Assembly (NCBI GenBank): GCA_009746045.1
Contig: RPFO01000026.1
Span: 7,501-69,500 of the forward strand
Reading direction: 5' to 3'
DNA from: Mesostigma viride
Taxonomy: Eukaryota; Streptophyta; Mesostigmatophyceae; Mesostigmatales; Mesostigmataceae
DNA length: 62,000 bases
The notes below the pieces were generated by a model that did not search any database, was not told where the DNA came from, and worked only from the letters and a program-made list of their open reading frames with translations. This document shows, one piece after another, positions 33,201 to 61,986 of this stretch (positions are counted from its first letter, which is position 1; every line of letters starts with the position of its first letter). A program made the position numbers and the translations under genes.

Positions 33201-36200
33201 AGGGTTACGTGTGTTCTTGAAGGGTTTTGTGTGGGCATGCACGGGGTGTCAACCGCTTAGCGTCCCGCGCAATCGTGTGGTTGGCAGCCTTGCGGCAGGC
33301 AAGCAGGCTGTGAATGCGAGCTGGCTGCATGCGCTCAGCGATGGGGCAGATGCGTGGTTGTTGGCAAGGCATCAGCGATGCTAGATGCAACACCAACAGG
33401 GTTCAGGACATCGAGGTCCTGGGGTTTGACGACTGACAAGATGAGCACGTTATGCTTGGCCATGCACAGGTGATACGCCAGCACTAAATGCTAAGGCGCC
33501 CCAACACTGCCAGACGGCCACTCCCTGGTGGTTGGTACCATGCAATCCCACAGGGAACATTGTTCTCGTTCTTGCTGGCCTGCCAATGCACAGAATACAA
33601 TGATCATTGTAAAGTCTCTGTAAAAAAACACAGACGGAAAAAAGGAAATTAAATACAGACTGAAAAAGAGCGTGGCAATGGTAGTGAAACATTTACAGCA
33701 TCTGTCACCGTGAGGTATGCAGCAACCACTCATACAACCACATATACCGCTGCCTGCTGGGCTTGGACCAAGGGGGACAAAGTTGGGTTGCCATGCCTAC
33801 GACACTGCAGCGCTACGGCCGGGATACTCAGTGTCATTCAAGTTAAGCAATGTACGCTATTGGGGTTCGCAAAGCTGTTGTTAACGTCAACAAATACGCC
33901 TGACATGCGCAGGGGGGAATGCAGACAGTAGGCCAGCACCTCGAGAGTCGGAGACCTGCTCAACGACAATGGATATTACCAGAGGTACCGTCTGACTGAC
34001 CTACCGTTTGTCCTTGCCATGTTTGTTTGGTTTACGGAGGCCGGTTGCACTCAGAAGAAACAACAACAACAACAACGACAATCGCCATCAACTAGCGCAG
34101 GATCGCCATCCACATGCCTGGATCTTGGGCTGCACCCCCTTCCAGCTCTGCACTTTGAGCTGCTTCTCCACCTCCGACATTTTCTGAGCGCATATTCAGC
34201 ATGAAACGACCATAAACATCCAAGGCATGAACACAAGCAGAATCAGGAAGAATGCCAGCCAGCTGATGGTCTCGTCTCCTCCATCGCCCTCGCACAGGGC
34301 ACCACGTCCACTGGAAAGGACCATATCAAGCCACTGGCAGCACAACACAGCGTATCTTGTCAAGCGCCTCGTATAGGCCGATGTGAGACAGTACAGATTA
34401 AACAAGCATTCAAAGCCACCGCCACTGATGCGCCGCACATCGTCGAGCCCCTGTTAATTGACTAGAAGCCAGTATTTGTGATCCTATCAAAATGCTGCTA
34501 GCAGAACGACGACAGCGGACCTCCTCCTCCAGCACGACAAACTAGGCGACCAATCAAGGCCCAACACCACCAGCGTTGTTCTACACCTCCTCCACCCCCT
34601 ATGCCTACAGACAAGTATCCGTGATCCTATCAAACTGCTGCTGCCAGTATAACAAATAACAAAAGCCAGCGCACCTCCTCAAGCGCCTTCTTCTCGTTGG
34701 CGGCGGCGGCCAGTTTCGCGTTCATCGCCTTCTCCACTTTGGCCACCTCGCGCGCGATGGCCTTCTGCTGCTCCTTCTGCTGCTGCAGAGCGCGCTTCTT
34801 CTTGTCCTTCTGGTCGTTCTGCGCCGCCATCAGCTGGAGAGGTGGGGGGGGCGGGCCGGCAAGTGTGTGGGTGATTGTGGCAGGACAAGGGAGAGCCGCA
34901 GTGTTGGTTTAGAGCTAAGGGGCTAGGTTCCACAATGCAAGTCGGCCATGGGTGTTGTGGGCGCACAAGGGTGTTGTGGGAGAAGATAGAGTGGCAGTGT
35001 CCCAGGGCACGAAGCAGCCATGGCAATCTGGGCGGCGTGCACCGTTGTTGGGTGTTGGTCATCGTTGTTAGATGTAGGGAGATGTAGATGCAAAAGACGA
35101 ACAACGCAGGCACTGCAGCAGCGGTAGTACACCACGGTTGACGTAAGAAATGCATTCACTTTTGAGGTTTGCAGTTGGACCTGGCAGCTGGTATCCCAAA
35201 GAGAAAAGCCTCGGGTATGAAAGTCATCGCCACCGTGGATGGAAGTGCCCAAACCCAATGAGGAGCAACCCGAAGGAAACGAGTAAGGAGCAGACCAACA
35301 GCAAAAGGGAGGCAGGGTGGGGGTGAAGGGACAGTAACTGTACGTGGTATATATATGTTATATAACTATATTCGTCACACATAATCATGGACACAACTGG
35401 CAGCATCACGGTGCCACTAAACCACCCCGCCACCCCCACCCCACCCTCACGTACGTCCTCCCAGTTCTTGACGAGGCAGTCCACCGTGAGCTGTGTTGAG
35501 CCGCACTCGGTCTTCATCTCGACCACCTCGGGCCCCTTGTCGGCCCACGATGGGCGCGGCGTGAGGCTGCCTTGCTCAGCCAGCAGCGCATTGTACTTGG
35601 CCTCCATCTCGTCCACCTTGTTCCCGTACTCCACCAGCGTCGTCTCGCTCATCTCAATGTGCGCGTCGTGCACGCCCCACTGTGTGTGTGTTATGGTAGT
35701 GGGGTGACGGGTGGGGGAACGGCAAATATGTTGGAGAGGATGGAGATGTGGATGTGGATGTGGATGTGGATGTGGATGTGGATGTGGATGAGGATGTGGA
35801 TGTGGATGTGGATGTGGATGTGGATGTGGATGTGGATGTGGATGTGGATGTGGATGTGGATGTGGATGTGGATGTGGATGGCGATGGCGATGGGGATGAC
35901 GACGGCAACAAGGGGAGGGTGAGTGGGGCACGTGAAGTGGAGGGTAGAGGCCCGGTGGGATTGGAAGACAGGTCAAGAAAGTTCATGAGACCTGTCCAGC
36001 ACGGCACATGTCTGTGGAATGGACCCTCATTGCAGGCTCAAGACAAGAGTGGATCTTTTCCATGGCCAAACTAGGGGAAGATTGGGAGCTGCACCATGAA
36101 GAGGGGGAGCACTAGCATCACCTTGAATGTGGTGGGGAATGCAGCATCCTGTGTACGCAGCATTCTTGAAGATTCTAGGGCCGGCAGCCAGCAGCGGCAG

Positions 36201-39200
36201 GGGACGCACTGGATGGGTGAAAAGGGGGGTGGAGGCAGCAAAGGAGACTTGTACTACTTGTACCGTTCTAACGGATAAAAGGGCTATCCTCACGGCCAAC
36301 GCCTCGGCAGATGCTCAGCATCGTCCCATGGGCCTGCATCCTACCGTCCACCATCAGTACATCCATCACACTCCCGCACGCTCCCCCATCAACATGGCAA
36401 ATGCTGTTTCCTATGGGCATCTCTCTACAGACCATGCCAACCAGCATGGCAAACATACCACGGCAGACATGCTGCCATGGCAGCATCCCGCGGGGGGGGG
36501 GGGGGGGAGGGGGCGGGCCTTCTTCCCTTACCTCAACGCGCAGGTTGCGTGCTAGGTCCTCGACGAAGTTCTCCATGTATGCCACCTGGCGGATGCGCTC
36601 CATGAGGTGGTCCAGCGTGTGCTGTTCGATCGCGCCCAGCCGGATGATGGACTGCTGCACCGAGCGCTGCAAAAGGAGCAGCTTGGATGGGCCTTGCACG
36701 GGGCCCTCCACGTCGCCAAAGAGGAGCTGCGGGATGCAAACAAGAGGACGTTTGGGCATGGAGGTTTGTGTCAAATGGTGTGCAGGCAGGATTGGATATG
36801 AATGGTGCAAAGCGCGTTTCCACCCCGGGACTTTGGCTCGATACAGGTACATGCAGGGCAGGGAGTATGGCTGGAGTACATGACTGTAGTGGCAACTTGG
36901 CATTGGAGCACGACTTCCTTATCTCACGGGAGAGCTTGGCTTTTCGTCTTCAGGCCATGGCAGGATCCACGATGCCAACCATGCACGGTTTACCACCAGG
37001 AGGCAGGAAGGAGAAAACCAGTGCACATTTAAAAAACATGAGGGAGGAAGACACGGACGGGCGCACACGTAGGACCAAAAACTAAAAAGAACAGTATGAG
37101 GTGGTAGCCACGCCCCGCCAGTCACTCCCTACTTGTGTGCCCCACTCCATTGTCATGTATGTTTGGCATAGCCAGTCCCACCCGCGTGCGCCACGAAACG
37201 TTGCTATCCAGGTTGATATACTCCTACAGCTCATGTCACCACCCACCCGCGTGCGCTGCAGAATCTTGCGGTTGTCGGTGAGCGCCTTGGCCAGGTCCCG
37301 CTCCAAGTTCTCCAAGTTCTCGTTGGCCTCGCGCATCTCGTTGTCCCACCGCCGCTTCTCCTCCTGCAGCTGCGCGATGCGGCTGTTGGCGTTGCGCAGC
37401 TCCATCGCGTGCGCGTCGCGCAGCGACAGCATCTCGTCACTGGGGCACGGCACCGGGGGCGTGGGTGGGTGTGCCATCAAGTGGGGGCAGGGCGCCGAGG
37501 CCAGGTGCAACCAGAGTGGCGCGAGGGGGGCCGGCACCGATGGTAAGTGTGTGGGGTGGGGAGCACCAACGACGCGTGGTGATACGGGCATCAGCGACAC
37601 CGGGGCCAGGGGGTAGGGAGGGGGGGGGGGGGGGAAGAGAGAGGGAGGGGAAGGGAAGAAACGCGCGCCCACAGGGCACAGCCGGCACCGCCTCGATCCA
37701 GTGGTGCCGTGATCAGGCTGGGCAGTGAACCAAGGCCTGACGCATGGGATACAGGAACACATCTGCCTATTACGGCCTGAACACGTATCTGCTTATTACG
37801 GCCTCAAAATGTAAAAGTTGCGTAGTTCCAAGTTACAACCATGACCTGCCTTTCGCTGGTGGCCATTATGATGCCCCATTCGCTGCTTCTTCCCTTGTCC
37901 CCAATCTCACCCCCATTCCCTACCCCACCCACCCACCTGTCTGCAACCCCCCTTGGCTTACCGCAGCTTGCCGTGGTCATCCTGCATGCGTTGCTGAATG
38001 ACGGCGACTGCCTCGGCGTGTTTGCTCTCGATTGTGGCCACGCGTGCCTTGAGCTGGTCCCTGTTGGGGGGGGAGAGTGTTGAGGGGGGGGAGATCAGGG
38101 GACGATAGAGCAGGCGGAACCAAGTAAAGCGACCGTGAGTCGCAGTGAGCATGAGCAAGTGGTAGATGGCGGGGGGAGCAGGGGCTGGGGGGGGGGGGGG
38201 GAAGACAGGGGGGGACAGGGGAGGACTGAGAGGGCGGAAGAAAGAAACTATGCCAACGAATAGATGTGGAGGGAACCCTTGACCAGTGCTGTAAAAGCCC
38301 AATTTCAATGGGCCCGGTGTTTGCTTACCTGGCCGTGATTGACTCGCTGCCAATTGCCAGGTGGTAGTCAAACTCGCGCAGGATCTCAGTGAGCAAGGGC
38401 TGGAGGGGTGGGAGATGGTGACAGGCGCCAGCACACAGGCAGGGGGGCATGCCACCAAGGCATGCAGATGGTCAGGTCAGGCAACCAGACGAAGTAAGGC
38501 TCAAAGCCTCTGCGAATACAGTGACCGGCTCAACAAGGGAAAGGGGCACCCTCAGTACCGTGGGCTATACAGTACCACAAGATGATCACCCCTCTCGACC
38601 GCCGGCAACTGCGGTGAGGTTACTCCGGCAACGCTAGCTGGCTGCTCGCAATGGTGCTTCCTCCAATGGCGCCATCAACGTGCAAATACAGGGTCGGCTA
38701 AGATCAGGACAACACGTGCATCTGTTGGGGGGGCACAGAGCCCCTGTCCAGCTCTTCTCACACGACAGTGCGCAAACCGTTGCCAATCCTCCGCAACGAT
38801 GACAATCATAGCGAAAGACTAGTATAAAGGGAGGTTAAAGGTCTCCGCTGCACCCTGGAGTACGAAGCAGGCATTGCGCTGCAGGGCGGCTAGCCAGTGC
38901 CAGTAATCTGACGACAGTCTGATGCCACCATCTCACGCACCTTTGCCATACTCCACCCAGCCACAATGCATACCCCCCCAGTCACTGCTCTATTGTGCCA
39001 ATGCATGCCTTGACACTCCACAGCTGGTCCATTTGCAGGTCCCCATAACACCACCCTCTTCTGTCTCCCATTTCCAATGTCCCAGTCTTGCCCCACCCGT
39101 GCACCTCAGCACACCTGGGTTTCCCGCGTTTCCCACGACTTGTGTGCCGTACACACAATCATGATGGCAGCAAGCGCACTGCCGCCAACCCAGTAGGGAC

Positions 39201-40412
39201 CACGTCATCAGTTTGTGCCCAACACCACCCAAATACAACCTTGCATTCACTAACATCCACCCCCCCCTTGTACCAAATCTCCAGCCCCATTCGCGCCCCT
39301 ATCACCCACGCCCACCACGTACCTGGCTTGACCCACAGCGCACTTTGTACTTGGCATTGCGCATGGCATCCCACAACCCCCCCTTGTTTCCATCCCAGAA
39401 CCACAAGCTTGTACCTATAACCCACCCCACCTTGTACTTGGTGAACGACTCAATCATGAACTGGAAGCACTCGCGGTAGATGGCCAGCCGCACGCCTGCT
39501 GGGTCGGGGCCCGTTCTGGAAGCGCAGGTGGCGGCAATAAACACAAACGGTGGAAATGCGTGGGGATTTGTGAGCAGGAGCAGGAGCAGCCATCGGGAGG
39601 GCATGCATGCAGGCAGGCAGAGGAACGAACACCAGCAACACGGCGGAAAGGGCAGGGAAGGGAACTGTGAGGACGCAAGTCGACACCGGGGGCATACGAT
39701 CACGTGCTAACGCCAACGGGAGGTGGGTTGCAAACACACGCCGGCCAGCCAACACCAGGGGAGGGTAACAAGCTAGCTACGTCATATCGTTTCCTCCACG
39801 TCTAGGTACAACCCAGAAAAGGAATGTCCCTGGAAAGACGGACATATCCACGGCAAGGAGAGGCCCACATGCCAGACCAAGCTGGTCAACCAGGGCACAA
39901 GTATGGTCATCTTTGGTATCCATATGCCCGTCCTTGGACCACGCAGTCCCCAACGGATACCTCCCGCAGGGGATTGAAGGGCTCAAATGGCTAAAAAACC
40001 TCTGTGGGTTCGGTCACACAGTTAGGAGCACCCAGTTCCATGCGCAAGTATCCCGGCGATAGACCTGGGCGCACGCAACCCATCTATCCATCACTTCCAT
40101 CATCAGTAGAGTAGGGCAAGGTTCCCTTCCGGATCTCGGGCAACAGTTAGTTATGAGGGTCAGATACTAGTAAATTATGTGGCCGAATACCGGTTGATAA
40201 TGTGGTCAGACACTAGTCGTGCCTTAACAAAGCACATCCCAATGTACGCGTTCCATCGCATCCCTGCCCACGCTCGCCACGTACCGGGGGCACCCCCTCG
40301 CAGCCAGCTCGTCATCAATGAATCGCTCGAGCTTCTGCAGCAGCTCCGGCTTGAGCGGTGCAGGCCACGTCTCGATCTCCTCTTGGTCATTGCTGGCAGA
40401 TGCCACACCCAT
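26825..40412 (-). CDS. TSNAXIP1: TSNAXIP1-like ciliary coiled-coil protein (14 exons, about 1192 aa)
   Basis: Minus-strand exons: 40412-40285, 39515-39431, 38399-38329, 38060-37962, 37439-37247, 36726-36532, 35679-35455, 34833-34675, 34183-34118, 33065-32071, 31159-30917, 30122-30051, 28876-28278, 27273-26825. All junctions are phase-compatible and the total is 3579 nt. The first three exons join into the TSNAXIP1 N-terminal domain: LKPELLQKLERFIDDEL, then VRLAIYRECFQFMIESFTKY, then KPLLTEILREFDYHL, which parallels the family's F..FIEDF..YKPLL..IK. Later, GSLTPRPSWADK parallels the family's STPRPDW segment. The rest is coiled coil, an Ala-rich exon, and a Ser/Pro-rich C-terminus ending KRVNQLI. 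The vertebrate protein (about 650-700 aa) belongs to testis and motile-cilia tissue. The start is uncertain: ATG at 40412 fits, but a CCAG acceptor at 40392 would allow an upstream exon. Confidence 0.75.
28060..28142. repeat. 21-bp tandem repeat, four copies, in intron 13
   Basis: Unit CAGGACTACAGGGGCTATCTC. Confidence 0.85.
28278..28876 (-). CDS. TSNAXIP1: TSNAXIP1-like exon 13
   Basis: Starts SPAFAKQNLYQRLEHRAKDI, then an SPR-rich repeat stretch (NSSPRFGNSSPR). Acceptor CCCCCAG, donor TTCG|GTACGT. Confidence 0.7.
28985..29155. repeat. 10-bp tandem repeat GAGAGGGAGG in intron 12
   Basis: About 15 copies. Long ORFs on both strands here are artefacts. Confidence 0.9.
30051..30122 (-). CDS. 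TSNAXIP1: TSNAXIP1-like exon 12
   Basis: Short acidic exon (LKQLEETFKGILDEDEET). Acceptor CCATCAG, donor ACCAG|GTAGGG. Confidence 0.7.
30735..30892. repeat. C-rich tract in intron 11
   Basis: Almost pure CCCTCC/CCCCTCC. It makes the minus-strand intron purine-rich. Confidence 0.85.
30917..31159 (-). CDS. TSNAXIP1: TSNAXIP1-like exon 11
   Basis: Basic patch QKRRRRAVVP, then MKMMQKAMQKEQENALAWKK. Acceptor CCCGCAG, donor CGGCG|GTGAGG. Confidence 0.72.
31692..31976. repeat. 13-bp minisatellite in intron 10
   Basis: About 22 copies of ACCACCACGACCA with a few substitutions. Confidence 0.9.
32071..33065 (-). CDS. TSNAXIP1: TSNAXIP1-like exon 10, Ala-rich
   Basis: Acceptor CACCGCGCAG, then ELMQTVSESEAAAAALRAQV. 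A long alanine/glutamate coiled coil and an acidic linker follow. It leaves in phase 2 at CTGGA|GTGAGT. A TGA just inside the intron makes it look like a terminal ORF, but the consensus donor restores continuity with exon 11. Confidence 0.72.
34118..34183 (-). CDS. TSNAXIP1: TSNAXIP1-like exon 9, GC donor
   Basis: 22 codons (KMSEVEKQLKVQSWKG...). The only donor that keeps phase with exon 10 is CAG|GCATGT, a GC-AG intron. Confidence 0.6.
34675..34833 (-). CDS. TSNAXIP1: TSNAXIP1-like exon 8
   Basis: 53 highly charged codons (QKDKKKRALQQQKEQQKA). Acceptor CTCCAG, donor GAG|GTGCGC. Confidence 0.72.
35455..35679 (-). CDS. TSNAXIP1: TSNAXIP1-like exon 7
   Basis: 75 codons ending in a GTACGT donor. 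Contains NKVDEMEAKYNALLAEQGSL, then TPRPSWADKG, which aligns with the conserved STPRPDW segment of TSNAXIP1. Confidence 0.78.
35741..35880. repeat. Hexanucleotide (GGATGT)n in intron 6
   Basis: About 23 copies with one GGATGA unit. Confidence 0.92.
36532..36726 (-). CDS. TSNAXIP1: TSNAXIP1-like exon 6
   Basis: 65 codons starting LLFGDVEGPVQG. Acceptor CCCGCAG, donor GTTGAG|GTAAGG. Confidence 0.75.
37247..37439 (-). CDS. TSNAXIP1: TSNAXIP1-like exon 5
   Basis: Coiled coil with SLRDAHAMELRNANSR and LENLERDLAKALTDNRK. Acceptor GCCCCAG, donor CGG|GTGGGT. Confidence 0.75.
37962..38060 (-). CDS. TSNAXIP1: TSNAXIP1-like exon 4
   Basis: Coiled-coil segment (RDQLKARVATIESKHAEAV). Acceptor AACAG, donor CTGCG|GTAAGC. 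Confidence 0.75.
38329..38399 (-). CDS. TSNAXIP1: TSNAXIP1-like exon 3
   Basis: Acceptor CTCCAG, donor GCCAG|GTAAGC, phase 2 out. Encodes PLLTEILREFDYHLAIGS, completing the YKPLL motif across the splice. Confidence 0.8.
39431..39515 (-). CDS. TSNAXIP1: TSNAXIP1-like exon 2
   Basis: Acceptor TTCCAG, donor AAG|GTGGGG. Carries the diagnostic YRECFQFMIESFTKYK helix. Confidence 0.8.
40285..40412 (-). CDS. TSNAXIP1: TSNAXIP1-like exon 1
   Basis: Starts MGVASASNDQEEIETW, ends in phase 2 at CCCCG|GTACGT. Contains the first helix of the N-terminal domain. Confidence 0.65.
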
Positions 40413-42439
40413 GAGGAATAGGGCAGGGCGAGAAGAGCACGCCAACAAGACGACCACGCAATGCGTTGGCCAGCCAGCACGCGTCGCCACGTTTAGACGA
40501 TCACCCCGAGGAGATACATCCAAGAAACAATCACCCAGAGTGCATTACCCCGAGGACCATCACCCACGTGTCAGTCACCCAGCGGGGGCCCAACCCGAGA
40601 GGAAGATCACCTCACGTCAAGACGCCCCGTGCACTACCCCCAGCAGAGGCCAGTCCATGCACGCCACCCAGCGTGTTAGCCACCCAACACATGGCACCCA
40701 TCGCACAACCCCCACAATGGACTGCACCCACCACCAGCCACATGCGAGAGCGGATACGTTCGCCAGCACAGATATCACATGGTAGATCAGCACAGAGAGA
40801 AGAAGCGCCCGAAATCCATGAGGGCATCGTCTATCCTGTAGCGAATCCAGGGCAGGAGTCCATATTTGGCTCCAAGCATGCCAGAAAAGGCACCGTTCAT
40901 GATATTAACAGGCACGAGGGGTGGGCAGTGGGGGGTTACCTGACGACAGGAATAGACAGAAGGTGAGATTGGGAAATGTAACCAGAAAATATTCCGCGCA
41001 TGTCTGACGACAAGTGCCGATGGTCCATTTCAAAGAGGGCTTGCTTCTGTGTAATGCCTGTGCCGTATCCTCTCATTATGCTCTTCCTTGGGTTTCCCAT
41101 AGTTCTGCCAGCCCCACAAAGGCTTCAATTTGTTCCAAATGTCCTCCCATGGTGGCTTAACGGCAAGGCTTAGTAGTTAATAGCGCTAGGTAGTTCATAG
41201 AGTCGCTTTGCATTGTCGCTACCCCCCTGTCCCTTCTGACAACTCATTGGTTCCATGGACTGCCCGTGCCATACACATACTTTAGCACAGTAAGGAGAGA
41301 GCATCCCACAACAAAATTATCCAGCCATATTGGCTACTTGTCAGGCTTCAGCTTTTGTATAAGCCCTCACATGCCCAATGAATGTGGTAGTAGGAAGAAA
41401 CTTGGCTTGAAGGGAGGCAAGGCGCGACCCCCGTCCCTAATAGGCGTCAAGCTGTCCGCCCAACTAAACCAAGGCTTGCACAAATGTCTTGATTGCCACG
41501 CACCGGTGTGTACCCCACACGCTATCCCGAGCAAATGTCGAGGCGCTTTGGCGAACGGGAGGAGACAGCGGCTCCTGCGTTGCCGACGGGACCCTGAGAA
41601 CCGCACCCAAGGGAGACAGAAGGCGAGCTGAATTCTGGTGAGCTAACTAGCCACGACTGATGTTATAGCAAACCCATAGCGATCAATTCTGCGCGGAAAC
41701 TGGGCATACAGGATGTCTGCAAGAGAACTCGACGCTTACTTGGATATCGAGGGTCTGTGTCCAGCCATGCCTCTCCACTTATAAAACCTGCTCAATAAGC
41801 ATCCCTACAATCTATGGGGGTCATCCTCGTGCCAAGGCGAGCTATCGTAGCTGCAAACCAGACCCTGCCTCCAAAACAATTGTTGGATCTAGACGAAGTT
41901 GAGGCAACGACGTCCCGAGCCTTTGCATCGCAAGCGTTCCCTCTGCGCACAGGCTATAACGCTAGGATTACCTACATACGTAGTGACCAAACGACCATTT
42001 CTCGACTGGTAAGTCTAACACACAGATCAAAACGCTCTCCCATTATATTGGCTTGCTAAAATCGGAATTCGTGAAACTCATCGGCGATTTCATCTCCTCT
42101 TGGGGCAATGAGAGGCTTCCATAGTCGCCGTAAAGTGCTCGCTCGTAGGAGCCCTCTGCCTCTGTAAGCAGGCTGCCCTTCATGAAACCATTTCTGTCGG
42201 ATTGTGCCAGTCGTGGCGCGGACAGATTTAGACCAGACTTGCCAGTTTACCTTTTGTCTACAGGTTGGAGACCGGCCTACCGAGCGCATCTCGAGAATCC
42301 GCAATCACGAATCAGCGAGCGCAATTATTGGAATCCAAAAGCCCGACAAGAATGGAATCACATTCATGATTTGCAGATACTCAAATATATGTTTTCATGT
42401 TGCCAACTGGACGGCGTCCATCTGCCATGCTATGTGCTA

Positions 42440-42461
<22 letters not shown>

Positions 42462-42472
<11 letters not shown>

Positions 42473-42631
42473 GTCCCACGCCGCACATCCTTTTCGGAAA
42501 TGGCTACAGTAGGTACTGTAGTCCGTCCATGTCCCAGTGCCCCGATAGTACCACCGATACTAAATATATCCGGCACTCGGCCACTATAGATTCTCTGCTG
42601 CCCTTTGGCGGCGTGGGACACAACAACAACA
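42462..42631. repeat. Inverted-repeat element with (GTT)n arms
   Basis: GTTGTTGTGTCCCACGCCGC (ending 42483) and its complement (42609-42631) bracket about 125 bp. ACAGTAGGTACTGTAG occurs just inside (about 42505) and just outside (about 42641). Confidence 0.7.
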
Positions 42632-42783
42632 ACCACAACAACAGTAGGTACTGTAGTATCTTGGTCACGAATGGCCCCTTTCTAAACTTTTCGTAAAACC
42701 TTCGTAAACTTTATGGGAAAAAAAACATTTGTGCCATGTTTGTACTTTGTACGTGGAAAAAATTAATGTAAAATCATACATTT

Positions 42784-43536
42784 ATTCCCGCTTTAAGTTA
42801 CGATCGCCGTTGGGAGTCGTAACTTAACGGGGTAACTTAACTTAACGGTAGAATTAGGCTAGCAGCCCTTCTCTGACGGACTTCTACCTATACGGTATTC
42901 TACTGTAGTGATTCGACAGCTCTCGTCAAGCCCGATTCAGCTGCAGCATCAAGGGCGCTAAAAGTACGGGATTTTTTTCCGGCCATTTCTGGATGCGGCG
43001 AGGCTGGGCGGGTGATAGCGGATAGGCCGGGCTGATAGCGAGGATGCGCAGCTGCGACTTTGCGAGTTCGCCTCAGTTCTGAACTGCTGATCCGGCTGAG
43101 CAGTTCATCCTGCCGTAGCCTGGCGCCAGCTATGTTCTGTGACGCAGTGTTCTGTGTTCCGGAAATCCGGGTTCCCTGCCGAGCTCGCCACTACTTACCA
43201 CTAATTAGTAAGTGGAGCATTCAGCATGGCCTATTCAGCTACCTATACAAACTGTGACGTAACAATCATAGTTAGATAGAGTCGTCTTACTTAGCTATCA
43301 GCATAGCGGGCTGCGGGTCCCCTATTCCGGAGTCCGGACTCCGGACGTCCGGACTTGGCCGGTTGGCCCAAAACGGCCTCCTCCGCAGCCAAAAGTAGCC
43401 TGACGCCTACAGTTTGGCTCAATGCCGCGTCAAGTTACGATGGCACCAAGGCTCAAGTTACGGTCGCCGCCCACACTTCGGCGTCGTAACTTGACGAGGG
43501 AACTTAACCTTAACAATCGTAACTTAACGCGGGAAT
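42784..43536. mobile_element. Small DNA-transposon-like element (TIR about 21 bp)
   Basis: ATTCCCGCTTTAAGTTACGAT and the reverse complement of ATCGTAACTTAACGCGGGAAT match at 20 of 21 positions. Subterminal AAGTTACG..CGTAACTT motifs recur at both ends. No ORF and no clear target duplication. Confidence 0.6.
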
Positions 43537-43855
43537 GATGTGCACCCCTAGCCTGAGGCCCTAATGTGACACGTGTACTGCTTATTAATTACACCCCAAA
43601 TCATTTTCATTATTCGCGAGTATCTACAATGTAGCATTCAGCTAAGCCAATTAACTGGGAATGAAACTAAACAATTACCAGTTAGTAATGGCCGGCGACT
43701 TCATTTGCTAACTTTCCCCCCGGTTCGTACGGTGAACGAACCAAAGTAATTCGAAATTTCGAGTCGAGGCGCACGTCGTTGGGAAATTCGCGCAAGGCCG
43801 TGGGCGGCCACACCATTTGCATGCACATTTAGTGAAGCTATATTTGTCTTCAGGC

Positions 43856-61288
<17,433 letters not shown>

Positions 61289-61429
61289 TTTTGATGTGAC
61301 GATCGTGAAATTCTGCGCCGTGTCAATAATATATGGCCCAATTTATTTCTGGCTGGCTTCACACTGCATTTCATACAGTCAGCCTGTTTGTTGCCGATAC
61401 ATGTTAGACTGCGCCAAGTGGGTATTGAT

Positions 61430-61505
61430 TTCTTTTTCTAATGAGATTAGCATTGTACTCCGTGGCATGCCTTTGCGCATGACACGCAAGTACTTACTTA
61501 CTTGG
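61430..61505 (+). mobile_element. LINE 3' end with short (ACTT)n tail
   Basis: TTTCTAATGAGATTAGCATT, CTCCGTGGCATGCCTTTGCG, GACACGCAAGTACTTACTTA, as at 25260-25340. Confidence 0.65.
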
Positions 61506-61685
61506 GTATTGATTCGTGTGGGCCCTGCCGGGCTAGGCTGGCCTACCGTGCAGGCGCACCTCCTATGGCAGGACCCCGGCCTCAGCCGCTCACATGCAAC
61601 CCTCTGGCCGACTTGTGTGCGCCAGCCCCGCACATTGCCCCCGGCGCGACCCGGACCTGTGTGCCACGATGGAATGAAGAAGCCG

Positions 61686-61765
61686 TAAGTACTTGTGTGT
61701 CATGCGCCTAGGCATGCATGCCATGGAGTACTATGCTGATCTCATAAGAAACAAAATTACACGAA
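61686..61765 (-). mobile_element. LINE 3' end, inverted copy
   Basis: On the minus strand it reads CATAGTACTCCATGGCATGC, then GCGCATGACACACAAGTACT. Together with 61430-61505 it forms an inverted pair around 180 bp. Confidence 0.6.
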
Positions 61766-61779
61766 ACAAACAGACAAAG

Positions 61780-61986
61780 ATGATATCGCTAGATAGCTTG
61801 TCACTGGAAGCGCGGGCGGGGGGGCCAATGATCAGCAAAAAAACAGAGGTCATGGCCATCGGCTTCCCAGCTGGGACCACCCCACCCATCCTCCTCTTGC
61901 TGCACGGAAACTCCATCCCCCCGGCGACTCGCTTCAAGCTCCTTAATTGGCAGCTGGCTCCCCTCCACGGCCCATGCATGACATAA
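61780..61986 (+). pseudogene. LINE RT fragment
   Basis: SLSLEARAGGPMISKKTEVM, then AIGFPAG, then GNSIPPATRFKLLNW. This parallels the G..IN..KT..M..G....I...G..I..V..FKYLG block of non-LTR RTs and the fragment at 26100-26441. It is followed at 61983 by another inverted CTTACTTA-type tail. Confidence 0.7.

Larger units (their letters stand above)
40413..43855. promoter_or_regulatory. Shared upstream region of the two divergent genes
   Basis: About 3.4 kb between the starts of the TSNAXIP1-like and CCDC33-like genes. No convincing coding region. It carries two small inverted-repeat elements (42462-42631 and 42784-43536) and a CCGGACTCCGG-rich palindromic stretch at about 43335-43365. Any control sites for either gene should lie here, but none could be identified by eye. 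Confidence 0.4.

Noticed and set aside
41266-42060. Possible small genes in the shared upstream region
   Set aside because: Two ORFs of 81 and 121 codons have no recognisable domain, no splice support and no consistent composition.
43817-43855. Upstream start of the CCDC33-like gene through TTG at about 43818
   Set aside because: The ATG in that stretch (43821) reads into a stop after three codons, and CTTCAG at 43848-43853 looks like an acceptor.
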